Notes: generated by a model not told the origin, from the sequence alone. 47,874 bases of DNA from Bryobacterales bacterium (GCA_022824585.1 JAJDZN010000140.1:1-47874), one strand, 5' to 3'. Shown: positions 1-9,074, numbered from the stretch's first letter. Translations and numbers: made by a program.

Positions 1-72
1 GCCGTGGGCACCCCGGCCATCCCTTGGCTCGGCAACCGCGAGATCGTATTCCAAGGCGCTTCGCGCTCCTAA
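1..72 (+). CDS. C-terminal end of an unidentified protein (cut by window edge)
   Basis: Frame 1 is open from the first base to a TAA at 70-72 and would encode a 23-residue tail ending in IVFQGASRS. It is too short to assign to a family and has no visible domain. The frame is plausible only because it runs off the window edge with no internal stop. It could equally be chance open sequence. The next recognisable segment starts about 40 bases later in another frame, so the two are not one continuous gene. Confidence 0.3.
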   Translation, partial: AVGTPAIPWLGNREIVFQGASRS

Positions 73-109
73 TTCCGATGTCTCGCCATGCACCGTGCCC
101 CCAAACTAG

Positions 110-379
110 GTGTCCATATCGATAATGAAAATCGGTGTTCACTGCTGCGCCGCGCTGCCGGGCCCCGTGATCATGGAAATGACGGGCAAGGACGCCAAGG
201 TGCACCCGCACCTGCCAGTCCACTACGACTTCCGCAACGGCAAGATGTGGCCCAACAGCCGACCGGGCCTTGGCGTGGAGTTCGATGCGAGCCAAGCCGA
301 GCTCGAACTCGAAATTACCGAGCAGTCGCGGCCGATCCCCTTGTTGGAGCGGCCAGATGGGTCGATCACGAATTGGTAG
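110..379 (+). pseudogene. C-terminal fragment of a mandelate racemase/muconate lactonizing enzyme
   Basis: This 89-codon frame opens at a GTG, but from about codon 9 it reads like the last 80 residues of an enolase-superfamily acid-sugar dehydratase or racemase. It has the HCCAALPG stretch, the PGLGVEFD motif near the C-terminus, and a terminal RPDGSITNW like the ends of such enzymes. The catalytic barrel (Lys, Asp/Glu metal ligands, His) should lie upstream, but none of the three frames between 1 and 109 continues it, and stops close each of them. Seen: an isolated tail. Inferred: a decayed or recombined remnant rather than a functional gene. A lesion in the upstream contig is the alternative, since full-length members are about 380-420 residues. 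Confidence 0.55.
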
Positions 380-489
380 GGCCGGCCGCGGCAGTGCATG
401 CCAGCGCCCTGCAGCGCAGCAGTCCGGGCGCGGATTCGGCGCTGCGCGGCGCGTGCTCTGGGACCGATCAGCGACTGCGATCGCGGGCG

Positions 490-861
490 CTAGATCGGCG
501 TGTCGCCACGGTCAATCAGGTGAAGGATGTTGCCTTCCGGGTCCAAGAAGAACGCCAGCCGGTTGGGGCCGGCCTCGACGAACTGGACGATCTCGATGCC
601 CTTGCCTTCCAAGTCCTTGACGCCCTCGTCAAAATCGTCGGCCTTGATCGCCAAGTGGCGGATTCCGGGCGTCCGCATCCCGGTCTCGACCTCCACCCCG
701 TCGGACGGGATCATCTCCAGCATGGTGCCGTCGTTCGCCCGCACGAAGACGTTGCCGCCGTAGCGATGGACGATCGGCATCTCCAAGTTCTGCTCATACC
801 AGCCCGCCAAGGCTTCGGGATCCTTGGTGGCAATGGCCGTGTGCTCGATTCCGTTGTACAT
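490..861 (-). CDS. VOC-family (glyoxalase/bleomycin resistance-like) metalloprotein
   Basis: This 123-residue protein has the paired beta-alpha-beta-beta-beta architecture of the vicinal oxygen chelate superfamily. The first half opens GIEHTAIATKDPEALAGWY with a candidate metal His, followed by MLEMI with a Glu. The second half opens GIRHLAIKADDFDEG with a second His and ends DPEGNILHLIDR, the usual closing strand. A single two-module domain of this length suits a glyoxalase- or epimerase-like enzyme, but the substrate cannot be read from sequence. Its ATG shares one base with the lpxA stop (TGATG), so it is probably translated by coupling from the lpxA message. Whether it has any lipid A role is unknown; co-transcription may be incidental. 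Confidence 0.85.
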   Translation of the reverse strand: MYNGIEHTAIATKDPEALAGWYEQNLEMPIVHRYGGNVFVRANDGTMLEMIPSDGVEVETGMRTPGIRHLAIKADDFDEGVKDLEGKGIEIVQFVEAGPNRLAFFLDPEGNILHLIDRGDTPI

Positions 862-1679
862 CAGTATTCCTCTTCCTTTGTCCGCCCCTTGCGGCGGCAG
901 ACTCCGCGCTTGGACGCGCGGATGAACTCAACCATGTGGCGGGCATGCCGCCCCTCGACCTCAGCTTCCACCTTGCCCAGCGCCTCTTCCAGCGGCAGCG
1001 CTGACCGGAACAGAATCCGGTACGCCGCGCGGATCCGGTCGATATGCTCGGCCGCTAGGCCCGCTCGCCGCAGGCCCACTAGGTTCAACCCGTGCACGGC
1101 CATAGTCGGCCCGACATGCGTCAGGTACGGCGTCACGTCCTGATTCACCCTGGTCATGCCCCCGACCATCGCCAGTTCGCCGATCCGCACGTGCTGCTGG
1201 ACACCAATCCCCCCAGACACGAAGGCCCGGTCTTCGATTTCAACATATCCCGAGATCAGCGTCGTGCTGGCAATCACGGTCTCGTTGCCGATCCGGCAGT
1301 TGTGGGCTATGTGCCCCGAGGTCATGATGAAATTGCCGTCGCCGACGACAGTCTCGGATTCCGGCTCCGTGCCGCGAGAAATGGTGAAGTGCTCTCGGAT
1401 CGTGTTGCGGTGTCCGATCCTCAGGTAGGAACGCTCTCCGGTGAAGGCCTTGTCCAGCGGGTCCGAGCCCAGCACCACCCCAGCCGACAAGGCGTTGTCG
1501 TCGCCCAGGGCCGTCCAGCGCTTCACCACCGCATGCGAATCGATTCGACAGCGGGCGCCGATCTGCACGTCGTCCTCGACAACGCAGTACTCGCCGATTA
1601 CGCTCTCGGCACCAATTTCCGCGCTGGGAGCGATCCGCGCCGTGGGTGCGATCTTGGCCGAGGGATGGACCGCCGCCAT
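861..1679 (-). CDS. lpxA: UDP-N-acetylglucosamine O-acyltransferase LpxA
   Basis: The 272-residue protein catalyses the first step of lipid A synthesis, moving a 3-hydroxyacyl chain from acyl-carrier protein to UDP-GlcNAc in the cytoplasm. Residues 1-190 are hexapeptide repeats of the left-handed beta-helix type starting at VHPSAKIAPTARI. SGHIAHNC supplies the histidine aligning with the catalytic His of E. coli LpxA, followed by GGMTRVNQDVTPY. The C-terminal helical part contains NLVGLRRAGL and RAAYRILFRS, both LpxA hallmarks. The open frame extends 136 codons further upstream, but that extension shows no homology and crosses the divergent gene, so the ATG at 1679 followed by AAVHP was chosen. 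There is a short charged C-terminal tail (KGRTKEEEY). lpxD and fabZ, usual neighbours, are absent here. Confidence 0.93.
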   Translation of the reverse strand: MAAVHPSAKIAPTARIAPSAEIGAESVIGEYCVVEDDVQIGARCRIDSHAVVKRWTALGDDNALSAGVVLGSDPLDKAFTGERSYLRIGHRNTIREHFTISRGTEPESETVVGDGNFIMTSGHIAHNCRIGNETVIASTTLISGYVEIEDRAFVSGGIGVQQHVRIGELAMVGGMTRVNQDVTPYLTHVGPTMAVHGLNLVGLRRAGLAAEHIDRIRAAYRILFRSALPLEEALGKVEAEVEGRHARHMVEFIRASKRGVCRRKGRTKEEEY

Positions 1680-1851
1680 GGATTTTCTGAGGGTGGCACA
1701 ACAGGCCCGGATATTCGGATGCGAGCCTGTCAGCAAGACGATCTTCACATAGCCAACGCGGGTATGTCTACCCAGCCTGTCCGCGACCGGAGCTCGATCG
1801 CCCACGCTTGCTCCGGGGAGAATTGGGGCGCCATGCCACACTAGTTTGCAG
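1680..1851. promoter_or_regulatory. Divergent intergenic region between lpxA and a hexapeptide-repeat gene
   Basis: The two beta-helix genes start back to back about 170 bp apart, so promoters for both must lie in this interval or just inside the genes. I see no confident -35/-10 pair or palindromic operator by eye. The call rests only on the divergent arrangement. Confidence 0.4.
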
Positions 1852-3045
1852 ATGGCGTTTGACGATCGCGGCAACCGCGCGCGGGTAGAAAGCCTGCAGC
1901 GGAGAGGGGTCGATGTGTGGGGGCCTGAACGCGTGTACGTCAGCCCCGACGTGAACCTAGACTCGATCGAGCCCGCTGCCGTCATTCGACAGGCCACACT
2001 GTCCGGCAAGGATCTCAGCATTGCCGCCGGGGCCCTGATCGGCACCTCCGGCCATGCCGAAGTGAGCGATTGCCAGATCGGTCCCAATGCAGAATTGGGC
2101 GCCGGGCTGTATCAGGGAGCGACCCTGCTCAACGGTGTCAAGGTTCGCGGCTTCGCCGAGATACGCCCCGGGACCCTGCTGGAGGAGGAAGTTGACGTCG
2201 CCCACTCGGTCGCGTTGAAAAACACCACGTTCACGGCCTGCTGCGTGGCGGGATCGCTGATCAACTTCTGCGACCTCTTCCTTACCGGAGGGACGTCACG
2301 CAAGGACCACACCGAGATCGGCTCGGGGGCGATTCACTACAACTTCGACCCGCGCGGCGACAAGTGGGGCAGCTTGCTCGGCAGTATCCGCGCCGTGTTG
2401 TTGCGCTCCGACCCAGTCTTCATTGGCGGGACATGCGGTCTGGTCGGTCCGCTGGAAGTGGGCCTGGGAGCGGTCACAGCGGCGAACTGCACGATCCGCA
2501 GGGACGTGCCTGCGAACACATTGGTGTCGACCGCTGACCGGGCCGTTAGCATCCCGAACTTCGATCGAACCTCATATGGCAGCCTCAGGAGGCAGTTCAG
2601 GGTGACCGCCAAACTCGTGGCCACGCTCCGAGCGTTGGAGGCTTGGTACGAACTGGTGCGGCTGCCCTACGCGCCACCCCGTGAAGGGCATCTCTACAGA
2701 TTCGCCTTGAGGAGGGTCGGTGTCCAAGCGCAAGAGCGCATCGACCGGCTAGCCAAGATCGTTGCCAAGCTCGAGGCCGGGGCACGGGCCTCGTCGTCTT
2801 GGATCCAAGCCGAGCATCGACAGATCGTCCAAGCCTGGCCCGGCCTGAGGAACACGCTGCAGCAACCGGTCAAGCCGCAGCTGCCGCCGACGCGGTTCAC
2901 ACAAGCCTACGCGGAGGCTAGAGGGTCGGGCCAAGGTCATTTGGCGGCTCTCAAGACAGCCGACGCTTGCGCTGCGGAAGCGGAGGACTGGCTCGAGGGA
3001 ATCGTGGACAGCACGATGCAAACTGTGGACGCCATCCTGACCTAG
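1852..3045 (+). CDS. Left-handed beta-helix (GlmU C-domain-like) protein
   Basis: This 397-residue protein has about 230 N-terminal residues of hexapeptide-type repeats: the ATLSGKDLSIAAGALIGTSG run, then RKDHTEIGSGAIHYNFDPRGDKWGS and FIGGTCGLVGPLEVGLGAV. It lacks the nucleotidyltransferase half of GlmU. The HYNFDPRGDK segment resembles proteins often annotated as UDP-N-acetylglucosamine pyrophosphorylase-like. That label is a family impression, not a demonstrated activity. Residues about 240-397 are helical (QERIDRLAKIVAKLEAGARA) and may be an oligomerisation or partner domain. I chose ATG 1852 over TTG 1846. The divergent neighbour lpxA is also a beta-helix transferase of UDP-GlcNAc metabolism, suggesting envelope sugar-nucleotide work. 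A hairpin lies just past the stop. Confidence 0.75.
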   Translation: MAFDDRGNRARVESLQRRGVDVWGPERVYVSPDVNLDSIEPAAVIRQATLSGKDLSIAAGALIGTSGHAEVSDCQIGPNAELGAGLYQGATLLNGVKVRGFAEIRPGTLLEEEVDVAHSVALKNTTFTACCVAGSLINFCDLFLTGGTSRKDHTEIGSGAIHYNFDPRGDKWGSLLGSIRAVLLRSDPVFIGGTCGLVGPLEVGLGAVTAANCTIRRDVPANTLVSTADRAVSIPNFDRTSYGSLRRQFRVTAKLVATLRALEAWYELVRLPYAPPREGHLYRFALRRVGVQAQERIDRLAKIVAKLEAGARASSSWIQAEHRQIVQAWPGLRNTLQQPVKPQLPPTRFTQAYAEARGSGQGHLAALKTADACAAEAEDWLEGIVDSTMQTVDAILT

Positions 3046-3058
3046 CGGACTGATTAGT

Positions 3059-3077
3059 GGTCGGACTAAGGCCGACC
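3059..3077 (+). terminator. Weak stem-loop after the beta-helix gene
   Basis: GGTCGG at 3059-3064 pairs with CCGACC at 3072-3077 around a 7-base loop, 14 bases after the stop. Only two T residues follow, so this is at best a weak or Rho-assisted terminator. Confidence 0.35.
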
Positions 3078-3214
3078 TTCCAGTCGCATTCGATTTCCCT
3101 GGCATGCCAGAGTTTTCCGGATTGGCCCGCTGTGCCGCTGGCGGAAGCGCTCGTCCTGGTCCGACCTCTTCCGAGCTTCGGATTCTGAGGTGCTTGATCC
3201 GATTGGGGTGGTGA

Positions 3215-3235
3215 TCCCGGTGAATTCCACCGGGA
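3215..3235 (+). promoter_or_regulatory. Perfect 8-bp inverted repeat in the TonB-receptor leader
   Basis: TCCCGGTG (3215-3222) is the exact inverse of CACCGGGA (3228-3235) with an AATTC spacer. It lies about 120 bp before the receptor start, with no T-tract. It could be an operator for a dimeric regulator or a leader hairpin. The rest of the 3046-3358 gap holds no convincing gene. Confidence 0.35.
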
Positions 3236-3358
3236 AACGCGCCATCCGAATAGAATGAAGGTTCGGCTGGAATCTCCTTGGATCTCCGGTCCGCCCTAAG
3301 ATCGTGCGTTCCGGAGGATGGCCCTGCCGTGGTCCGGACTCCCGCCTAATTCGGTTTG

Positions 3359-6112
3359 ATGCAATTACTTCCGCCGCTTGGCACGCAGGGACGCAACCTG
3401 GCAGTCCTGGCCGCCCTGCTGACTGCTCTAGCGTGCGTTCCAAGCCTTGGGGCGCAATGTCTTGACGTGCGCGTGCTAGACCCGGCCGCATCTCCGCTTG
3501 CGCACGCGACAGTGTCTGCGGGAAGCGTCGATGTTCCGGCCGACAATAACGGAGTTGCATCGCTATGCGGACTTGGTAGCGGACCGCATTCCGTGGTGGT
3601 TACGGCCTCTGGTTTCAACAGCCGAGAGCTGACCGTGGCTGGGCCTTCGGGCGAGGTCACTGTGCCCTTGGAGATCGAGACGCTCGCCCAAGAACTGGTC
3701 GTGGTCGGAAGCCGAGCCGAGGCCAGGGCGGTCACAGAATCTGTCGTGCCGGTCGACCTCGTTCCGGCCTCCGCGTTCGCGGAGCAGGGCGACCCAGGCG
3801 TCCTCAACCAACTGCGCAACGTCGTGCCGTCGTTCAATGTCAACGTGCAGCCGATCAGCGGAGGGGCCATGATCGTCCGTCCCGCGAACCTGCGCAACTT
3901 GGCCCCGGACCACATCTTGGTGCTTGTCAACGGCAAGCGCCGTCACCGCGCCGCGCTCATTGCTTGGCACGGAAACGGCGTCTCGGACGGATCGCAGGGT
4001 CCCGACGTGTCCCCAATCCCGTCCATCGCGTTGCGGCAGGTGGAGGTCCTCCGCGATGGCGCCTCGGCCCAGTACGGATCGGATGCCATAGCTGGAGTAT
4101 TGAACTTCACGCTGAAAGACAGCCCGAGCGGGGGCTCGGTCGAAGTCCGCACCGGCCGGTTCTATCATGGGGACGGCAGACGACTGATCGTCGCGGGGAA
4201 CGTCGGCCTGCCTCTAGGCAAGGATGGGTTTGCCAACCTCAGCGTGGAATATGGCAGCTCAGAGCCAACCAGTCGCAGCGTCCAGCGCGATGACGCCAAG
4301 GCGCTGATTGCGGCCGGCAACCGCCATGTCCGCACGCCGGTAGTGCAGATCTGGGGATCTCCGGAACTGCGCGATACCCCTAAGTTCTTCGCCAACTTCG
4401 GCAAGCTGGTCAACGACTCGACTCAGGTCTACGGACACGCCAACTATGCGAGCCGGAAGGCGACCGGCGGCTTCTTCTTCCGCAATCCCAACACGCGGGC
4501 TGGCGTTTACAGCATCGACCGCGGACAGTCTCTGCTAGTCGGTGATGCACTCGATGCGAGCGATGGCGTCCTAGACGGCTCGGCGAATTGTCCCGCCGTG
4601 CCGATTACCAACCACCAGCCTGACCAAGACGCGCTGTCTCGGGTGTTCGCAGATCCGAACTGCTTCACGTTCCAAGAGTTGTACCCCGGAGGCTTCACGC
4701 CTCAGTTCGGCGGATACTACACCGACAGCTCGCTTGTCGGCGGAGTGCGTGGCCAGTTCGCAAGCGGGGTGACTTGGGATGCCAGCGTCGGATTGGGATC
4801 GAGCGAGGTGGATTTCTTCATTTTCGACACCGTCAACGCGTCCCTCGGGCCGGAGTCGCCGACATCTTTCAGGCCCGGCATCTACCGCCAGGAGGAGGTC
4901 AACCTTAACCTAGACTTCGCTTACGCCGTGAACGAGATGGTGCATCTTGCGACGGGCGGAGAGTTCCGAAACGAGAGGTTCTCCATCACGCAGGGTGACC
5001 AGCCGTCTTGGGAACTCGGGCCGTACCTACAGCAGGGCTTCAGCGCGGGGTCGAATGGGTTTGCCGGCTTCAGCCCGCTGGCGGCTGGGAGTTGGAACCG
5101 CCCGAACGGCGCCGTGTACGGCGACATCGAAATCTCGGATCCGCTCAACAAGTACACGCTAGATGGGGCGATTCGAGCCGAACGGTTCGCCGGATTCGGA
5201 GGAACGGTCAACGGCAAGATCGCGGGCCGACTAGAGCTCAACAAGATGATCGCGCTGCGCTCCAGTTGGAGCACCGGATTCCGCGCACCTACGCCGGGCC
5301 AGCAGAACGCGTACAACCTGTCGTCACAGTGGGACCCCGACCTGATGGACTTGGTCAATGTCGGGACCATTCCGTCCAGTACTGCGGTTGCGGCATTGCG
5401 GGGTGGCAAGGCTCTCGCACCGGAGACCTCGATCAATTTCACTGTCGGAGCTGTGGCGCAGAACGGGCCGGTATCTTTGACGGCCGACTACTTCCGCGTC
5501 GCGATCAAAGACCGCCTGGCCCTCACCAGCGACTTCGTGCTGACGGATACCGAGGTCCGGGACCTGTTGGCCGACGGGGTGACTAGCGCACAGAACTTGA
5601 ACGAATTTCGCTTTTTTACGAATGACTTCGACACGTTGACCCGCGGAGTTGATATCGCGGCCATGATCGCACCGGCACCGAAGACGGAAGTCTCTTTCCT
5701 GTTCAACCATACCGACACCCAGGTGGTCGAGTTCAATCCAGAGGTTGTCTCGGCGCTTCGCATCAAGCAACTCCACGAGAGCCTGCCGAAGACCCGCTGG
5801 AACGCCTCCGTGAACCAAGAACTGGGGCGTGTCAGCGTGCTGGGGCGCATCAGCTACTACGGAGGCTGGTTCGATGACGACGACAACCAGAATTACACCG
5901 GCAAGCACCTCGTTGACTTGGAGTTGTCCTACTTGCTGGCGCCCAGGGTGAAACTGGCCGTCGGTGCTCAGAACGTATTCAACACCTACACCGACCGGAG
6001 CCGACTGGGTTCGGCAGGCCCTGGGAACCTGTACAGCCAGTTCTCCCCGTTCGGATTCGATGGCGGCTACTACTACCTGCGCCTCAACTACAGTTTCCGT
6101 GACACCTTCTGA
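3359..6112 (+). CDS. TonB-dependent outer-membrane receptor with carboxypeptidase-regulatory-like N-domain
   Basis: The 917-residue protein starts with a signal peptide (hydrophobic LAVLAALLTALACVPSLGAQ, cleavage near residue 33). A small beta-sandwich of the carboxypeptidase-regulatory type follows (about 35-115, CLDVRVLDPAASPLAHATV). A plug comes next, with LVLVNGKRRHR and QVEVLRDGASAQYGSDAIAG at about 185-240. The remainder is a 22-strand-type barrel with GFRAPTPGQQN, NFTVGAVAQ and QNVFNTY, ending in aromatic F. Such receptors import bulky ligands using TonB energy. The ligand is not readable, but the lipoprotein and two sulfatases downstream on the same strand suggest products of sulfated polymer breakdown. 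ATG 3359 was preferred to the adjacent TTG. No SusD-like partner is present. Confidence 0.92.
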   Translation: MQLLPPLGTQGRNLAVLAALLTALACVPSLGAQCLDVRVLDPAASPLAHATVSAGSVDVPADNNGVASLCGLGSGPHSVVVTASGFNSRELTVAGPSGEVTVPLEIETLAQELVVVGSRAEARAVTESVVPVDLVPASAFAEQGDPGVLNQLRNVVPSFNVNVQPISGGAMIVRPANLRNLAPDHILVLVNGKRRHRAALIAWHGNGVSDGSQGPDVSPIPSIALRQVEVLRDGASAQYGSDAIAGVLNFTLKDSPSGGSVEVRTGRFYHGDGRRLIVAGNVGLPLGKDGFANLSVEYGSSEPTSRSVQRDDAKALIAAGNRHVRTPVVQIWGSPELRDTPKFFANFGKLVNDSTQVYGHANYASRKATGGFFFRNPNTRAGVYSIDRGQSLLVGDALDASDGVLDGSANCPAVPITNHQPDQDALSRVFADPNCFTFQELYPGGFTPQFGGYYTDSSLVGGVRGQFASGVTWDASVGLGSSEVDFFIFDTVNASLGPESPTSFRPGIYRQEEVNLNLDFAYAVNEMVHLATGGEFRNERFSITQGDQPSWELGPYLQQGFSAGSNGFAGFSPLAAGSWNRPNGAVYGDIEISDPLNKYTLDGAIRAERFAGFGGTVNGKIAGRLELNKMIALRSSWSTGFRAPTPGQQNAYNLSSQWDPDLMDLVNVGTIPSSTAVAALRGGKALAPETSINFTVGAVAQNGPVSLTADYFRVAIKDRLALTSDFVLTDTEVRDLLADGVTSAQNLNEFRFFTNDFDTLTRGVDIAAMIAPAPKTEVSFLFNHTDTQVVEFNPEVVSALRIKQLHESLPKTRWNASVNQELGRVSVLGRISYYGGWFDDDDNQNYTGKHLVDLELSYLLAPRVKLAVGAQNVFNTYTDRSRLGSAGPGNLYSQFSPFGFDGGYYYLRLNYSFRDTF

Positions 6113-6327
6113 TTCCAGCGCGGAATTGCCAACAATGCAGCCGCACTGGATACCGAGCCCGCGGCCGGCTGCCCGCTCTGGTTCCAACGGGTAGACCGAT
6201 CGAGCCAGCCCTCGCCGGAGCCCTGCGTCTCACTTGTCTCGGCTGAAGCGCGCATGCAATTCGCGGGCCGAGCGCCATCTGACGCCACAGGTCCTAGTCC
6301 AGGGCTTGCCGTGGTAGGCTTCCACTT

Positions 6328-7173
6328 ATGCAGCGCATCACCCAACCGTTTTCGCCTGAACACCACCTGCGATCCGCGTCCAGCAATTTCGCCCCGGTCC
6401 CAGGCCGTTTACGACCCGCAGCACGCCTCGCGCTGGCCGTCGGTGCCGCTCTCCTTGTCGCCCTGCTGCTCGGCTGCTCGGCCGGGGCCCCTGAGGATCC
6501 CGCAGCGGCACAGGAGCCCGAACGCGGGCCGCGCACCCAGCCCGACACCGCGATGGGCCTTTACGAGCCTGAACAGCATGACCTCTACGACGGGCGTTTC
6601 GTGATCTCCGGCGCACGCATCTACCAAGTCGGAACGCTGAATGACCCCAGCCCCTGGGACCACATGGGCAACGACGGCACGACGCTCCGCCCTGTCGGCG
6701 GAACGGCCGAGATCGACGTCGACGAGATCGCCAACACGGGCACGTTCCGCGCCGAGCTCGAGCTGCCGGAAGGTACGTACGTGATCGACCTCGAGGAGAT
6801 CAAGGAGTTCTCGCCTTGCCAGGACGGAGGGATCGCCGCCTTCCTGTTCGAGCATGGCGATTCAGGCTGCGGGGATGCGAACTGGCCCAAGAGTCTGCTC
6901 TACGTCGCTGGCTGGGGCATGGGCTCGGCCACGCTCAATGGCGAGCCGCTCTACAGCGACTACGAGATTCACTTCATGGTCACGCAGGGCATGCGCGACC
7001 GCGACCTCGTGGCACACTACCCGCTGGACAGCAAGACATCCGAGGCGGGCGCCGTGAATCCGGCGCTCCAGCAGCTGGATTTCTACATCCGCAGCCCCGA
7101 AACGAACGACGCCAATCATCCGAATCGAGAGGTCTTTGACCACTTCTTCGCGATGGAAGTGACTTGGAAATGA
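6328..7173 (+). CDS. Secreted lipoprotein of unknown function
   Basis: A 281-residue protein with a long N-region, then a hydrophobic stretch ending in the lipobox LLGC (Cys50), so it is probably lipid-anchored. The mature part starts with an acidic/proline-rich linker, followed by a beta-rich domain (GRFVISGARIYQVG, AELELPEGTYVIDLEEI, LLYVAGWGMGSATLNGEPL). Two cysteines (SPCQ and SGCGD) could form a disulfide. I do not recognise a family. Its TGA overlaps a possible ATG of the following sulfatase (ATGA at 7170-7173), which implies co-translation and a shared extracytoplasmic role. No SD consensus is obvious before ATG 6328; the unusually long N-region makes the exact start uncertain. Confidence 0.7.
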   Translation: MQRITQPFSPEHHLRSASSNFAPVPGRLRPAARLALAVGAALLVALLLGCSAGAPEDPAAAQEPERGPRTQPDTAMGLYEPEQHDLYDGRFVISGARIYQVGTLNDPSPWDHMGNDGTTLRPVGGTAEIDVDEIANTGTFRAELELPEGTYVIDLEEIKEFSPCQDGGIAAFLFEHGDSGCGDANWPKSLLYVAGWGMGSATLNGEPLYSDYEIHFMVTQGMRDRDLVAHYPLDSKTSEAGAVNPALQQLDFYIRSPETNDANHPNREVFDHFFAMEVTWK

Positions 7174-7262
7174 GGAATCGAACTGCCTTGACTTTCGCGA
7201 ATCGACGCCATCGCCTACCGACGGCCTCCAGCTTGGGATCGCCGGGCGTTACACCAACAGCG

Positions 7263-8984
7263 ATGATCGTCCGGCACGGACTCGGCGAGTCACTTCGAGC
7301 TCTCGCTCTCATTCCGTTGATCTTGCTGGTCTCGGCTTGCGGGCCTGCTGGCGAGGTCACCGACAGGCCCAACATCGTCCTGATCATGACGGACGATCAG
7401 GGCTGGGCTCAGCTCGGTTCGCACGGTGACCCGGTCCTGCAGACGCCCCGGCTCGACGCCCTGGCGACCGAGAGCGTCGAAATGACGCGCTTCTACGTAT
7501 CGCCGGTCTGCGCTCCGACTCGGGCCGCGCTGATGACCGGCCGCTACAACTACCGGACGGGTGTGGTCGACACCTACTTGGGCCGCGCCATGATGGCGCC
7601 GGACGAGGTGACCGTCGCGGAGATGCTCGGAGATTCCGGCTACCGCACCGGGATCTTCGGCAAGTGGCACCTCGGGGACAACTACCCGCAGCGCACCATC
7701 GACCAAGGCTTCCAAGCATCGGTGGTCCACAAGGGCGGCGGCATCGGTCAGCCCTCCGATCCTCCCGGATCGGACTACTTCGATCCCATCCTGTTCCGCA
7801 ACGGCGAGCAAGAGTCGTTCGAAGGCTACTGCACCGACGTGTATTTCGACGAGGCAATCCGCTGGATCGGGGACGGGAGCGGCGAGCCGTTCTTCGTCTA
7901 CATCCCCACCAATGCGCCGCACTCCCCTTACTTGGTCCCGGACTCGTACCGCGAACCCTACGCTGCCCAGGGCCTGTCGGACAAGGACTCCCGCATCTAC
8001 GGCATGATCACCAACATTGACGACAATGTCGGACGACTGCTGGACCATCTCGAGGCACAGCGCCTGGCAGGCAACACGATCTTCATCTTCATGACCGATA
8101 ACGGTCCGACGACGCGCCTGTACCATGCCGGGCTCCGGGCGCAGAAAGCGACAGTCTACGAGGGCGGCATCCGCGTGCCGTTCCTAGTCCGTTGGCCTGA
8201 CCGATTTGAGCCCCGGAAGGTCGAATCACTGGGAGCGCACATCGATGTCGCCCCCACTTTGCTCGCAGCGGCTGGGGTGGCCGCTCCGTCCGGCGTGGAG
8301 CTCGACGGGATCAATCTTCTTCCGCTGTGGGACGGCGCAGTGTCGCAACTGCCAGAGCGGACGTATTTCGTCCAAGCTCACCGCGGCAACGCGCCCCAGC
8401 GCTACCGCGCATTCGCTGCGGTCGAGCAGCAGTACAAGTTGGTGCAGCCGCTGAGTTTCCGCGAGGCGCCGCCGGAAGACGCTGCGCTCGAACTCTATGA
8501 CCTGCTGGCCGATCCGGGGGAAGAAACCGACCTTGCCGCAGACATGCCCGATGTGGTCGAGCGCCTCAAGGCCGGGTATGACAACTGGTTTGACGACGTA
8601 TCGTCCGGCCGAGGCTTCGAAGCGGTGCGGTTCACGATCGGCAGCGACCGGCAAGAGCGCGTGACACTGACCCGCCAAGACTGGCGCATGGAGACCCCGG
8701 ACGGCTGGGGGCGGGGTGAGAAGGTCTTGGGCAAGTGGGAAGTCGAAGTTGCCTCAGAAGGGCCCTACGACGTGGAGGTCACGTTCGCCAATCCAGCCTC
8801 AGCCGCGGCGACGGCTACGATCTCGTTTCAAGGAGCGGAAGAGTCGGCGGCAGTTTCGGCCGGCGCGGAGAGCGTACGCTTCGAAGGGGTCACGCTGTCC
8901 ACCGGCGAAGGCTCGTTCGAGGCCAGATTGATGGAGGGGTCCGAATCTCACGGGGTCTGGCACCTCGAAATCGTCCGTCAATAG
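7263..8984 (+). CDS. Lipoprotein sulfatase with an extra C-terminal beta-domain
   Basis: A formylglycine-dependent sulfatase hydrolysing sulfate esters outside the cytoplasm. From ATG 7263 it has a lipoprotein signal (LLVSAC, Cys26), then NIVLIMTDDQGW (metal Asp44/45) and CAPTR at Cys83, the C-x-P-x-R site converted to formylglycine. GKWHLG and FMTDNGP supply further active-site residues. Residues after about 430 (from RFTIGSDRQERVTL) form a beta-rich domain ending GVWHLEIVRQ, resembling accessory carbohydrate-binding sandwiches and absent from the next sulfatase. An in-frame ATG at 7170 overlaps the lipoprotein stop (ATGA), but it would put 31 non-signal-like residues before the signal peptide, so 7263 is favoured. 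A maturase gene is not in the window. Confidence 0.93.
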   Translation: MIVRHGLGESLRALALIPLILLVSACGPAGEVTDRPNIVLIMTDDQGWAQLGSHGDPVLQTPRLDALATESVEMTRFYVSPVCAPTRAALMTGRYNYRTGVVDTYLGRAMMAPDEVTVAEMLGDSGYRTGIFGKWHLGDNYPQRTIDQGFQASVVHKGGGIGQPSDPPGSDYFDPILFRNGEQESFEGYCTDVYFDEAIRWIGDGSGEPFFVYIPTNAPHSPYLVPDSYREPYAAQGLSDKDSRIYGMITNIDDNVGRLLDHLEAQRLAGNTIFIFMTDNGPTTRLYHAGLRAQKATVYEGGIRVPFLVRWPDRFEPRKVESLGAHIDVAPTLLAAAGVAAPSGVELDGINLLPLWDGAVSQLPERTYFVQAHRGNAPQRYRAFAAVEQQYKLVQPLSFREAPPEDAALELYDLLADPGEETDLAADMPDVVERLKAGYDNWFDDVSSGRGFEAVRFTIGSDRQERVTLTRQDWRMETPDGWGRGEKVLGKWEVEVASEGPYDVEVTFANPASAAATATISFQGAEESAAVSAGAESVRFEGVTLSTGEGSFEARLMEGSESHGVWHLEIVRQ

Positions 8985-9074
8985 CACGCGCTGTCTCCGC
9001 TCGAATCTCCGCTTCGACGCACGCTAGGGTGCCGTCTTGGCCGGCAGCGGCTGCCGAGTTCTATACTCGACGCC

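Noticed and set aside
1680-2087. 136-codon N-terminal extension of LpxA.
   Set aside because: No homology, crosses the divergent gene, and LpxA proteins start at the VHPSA region.
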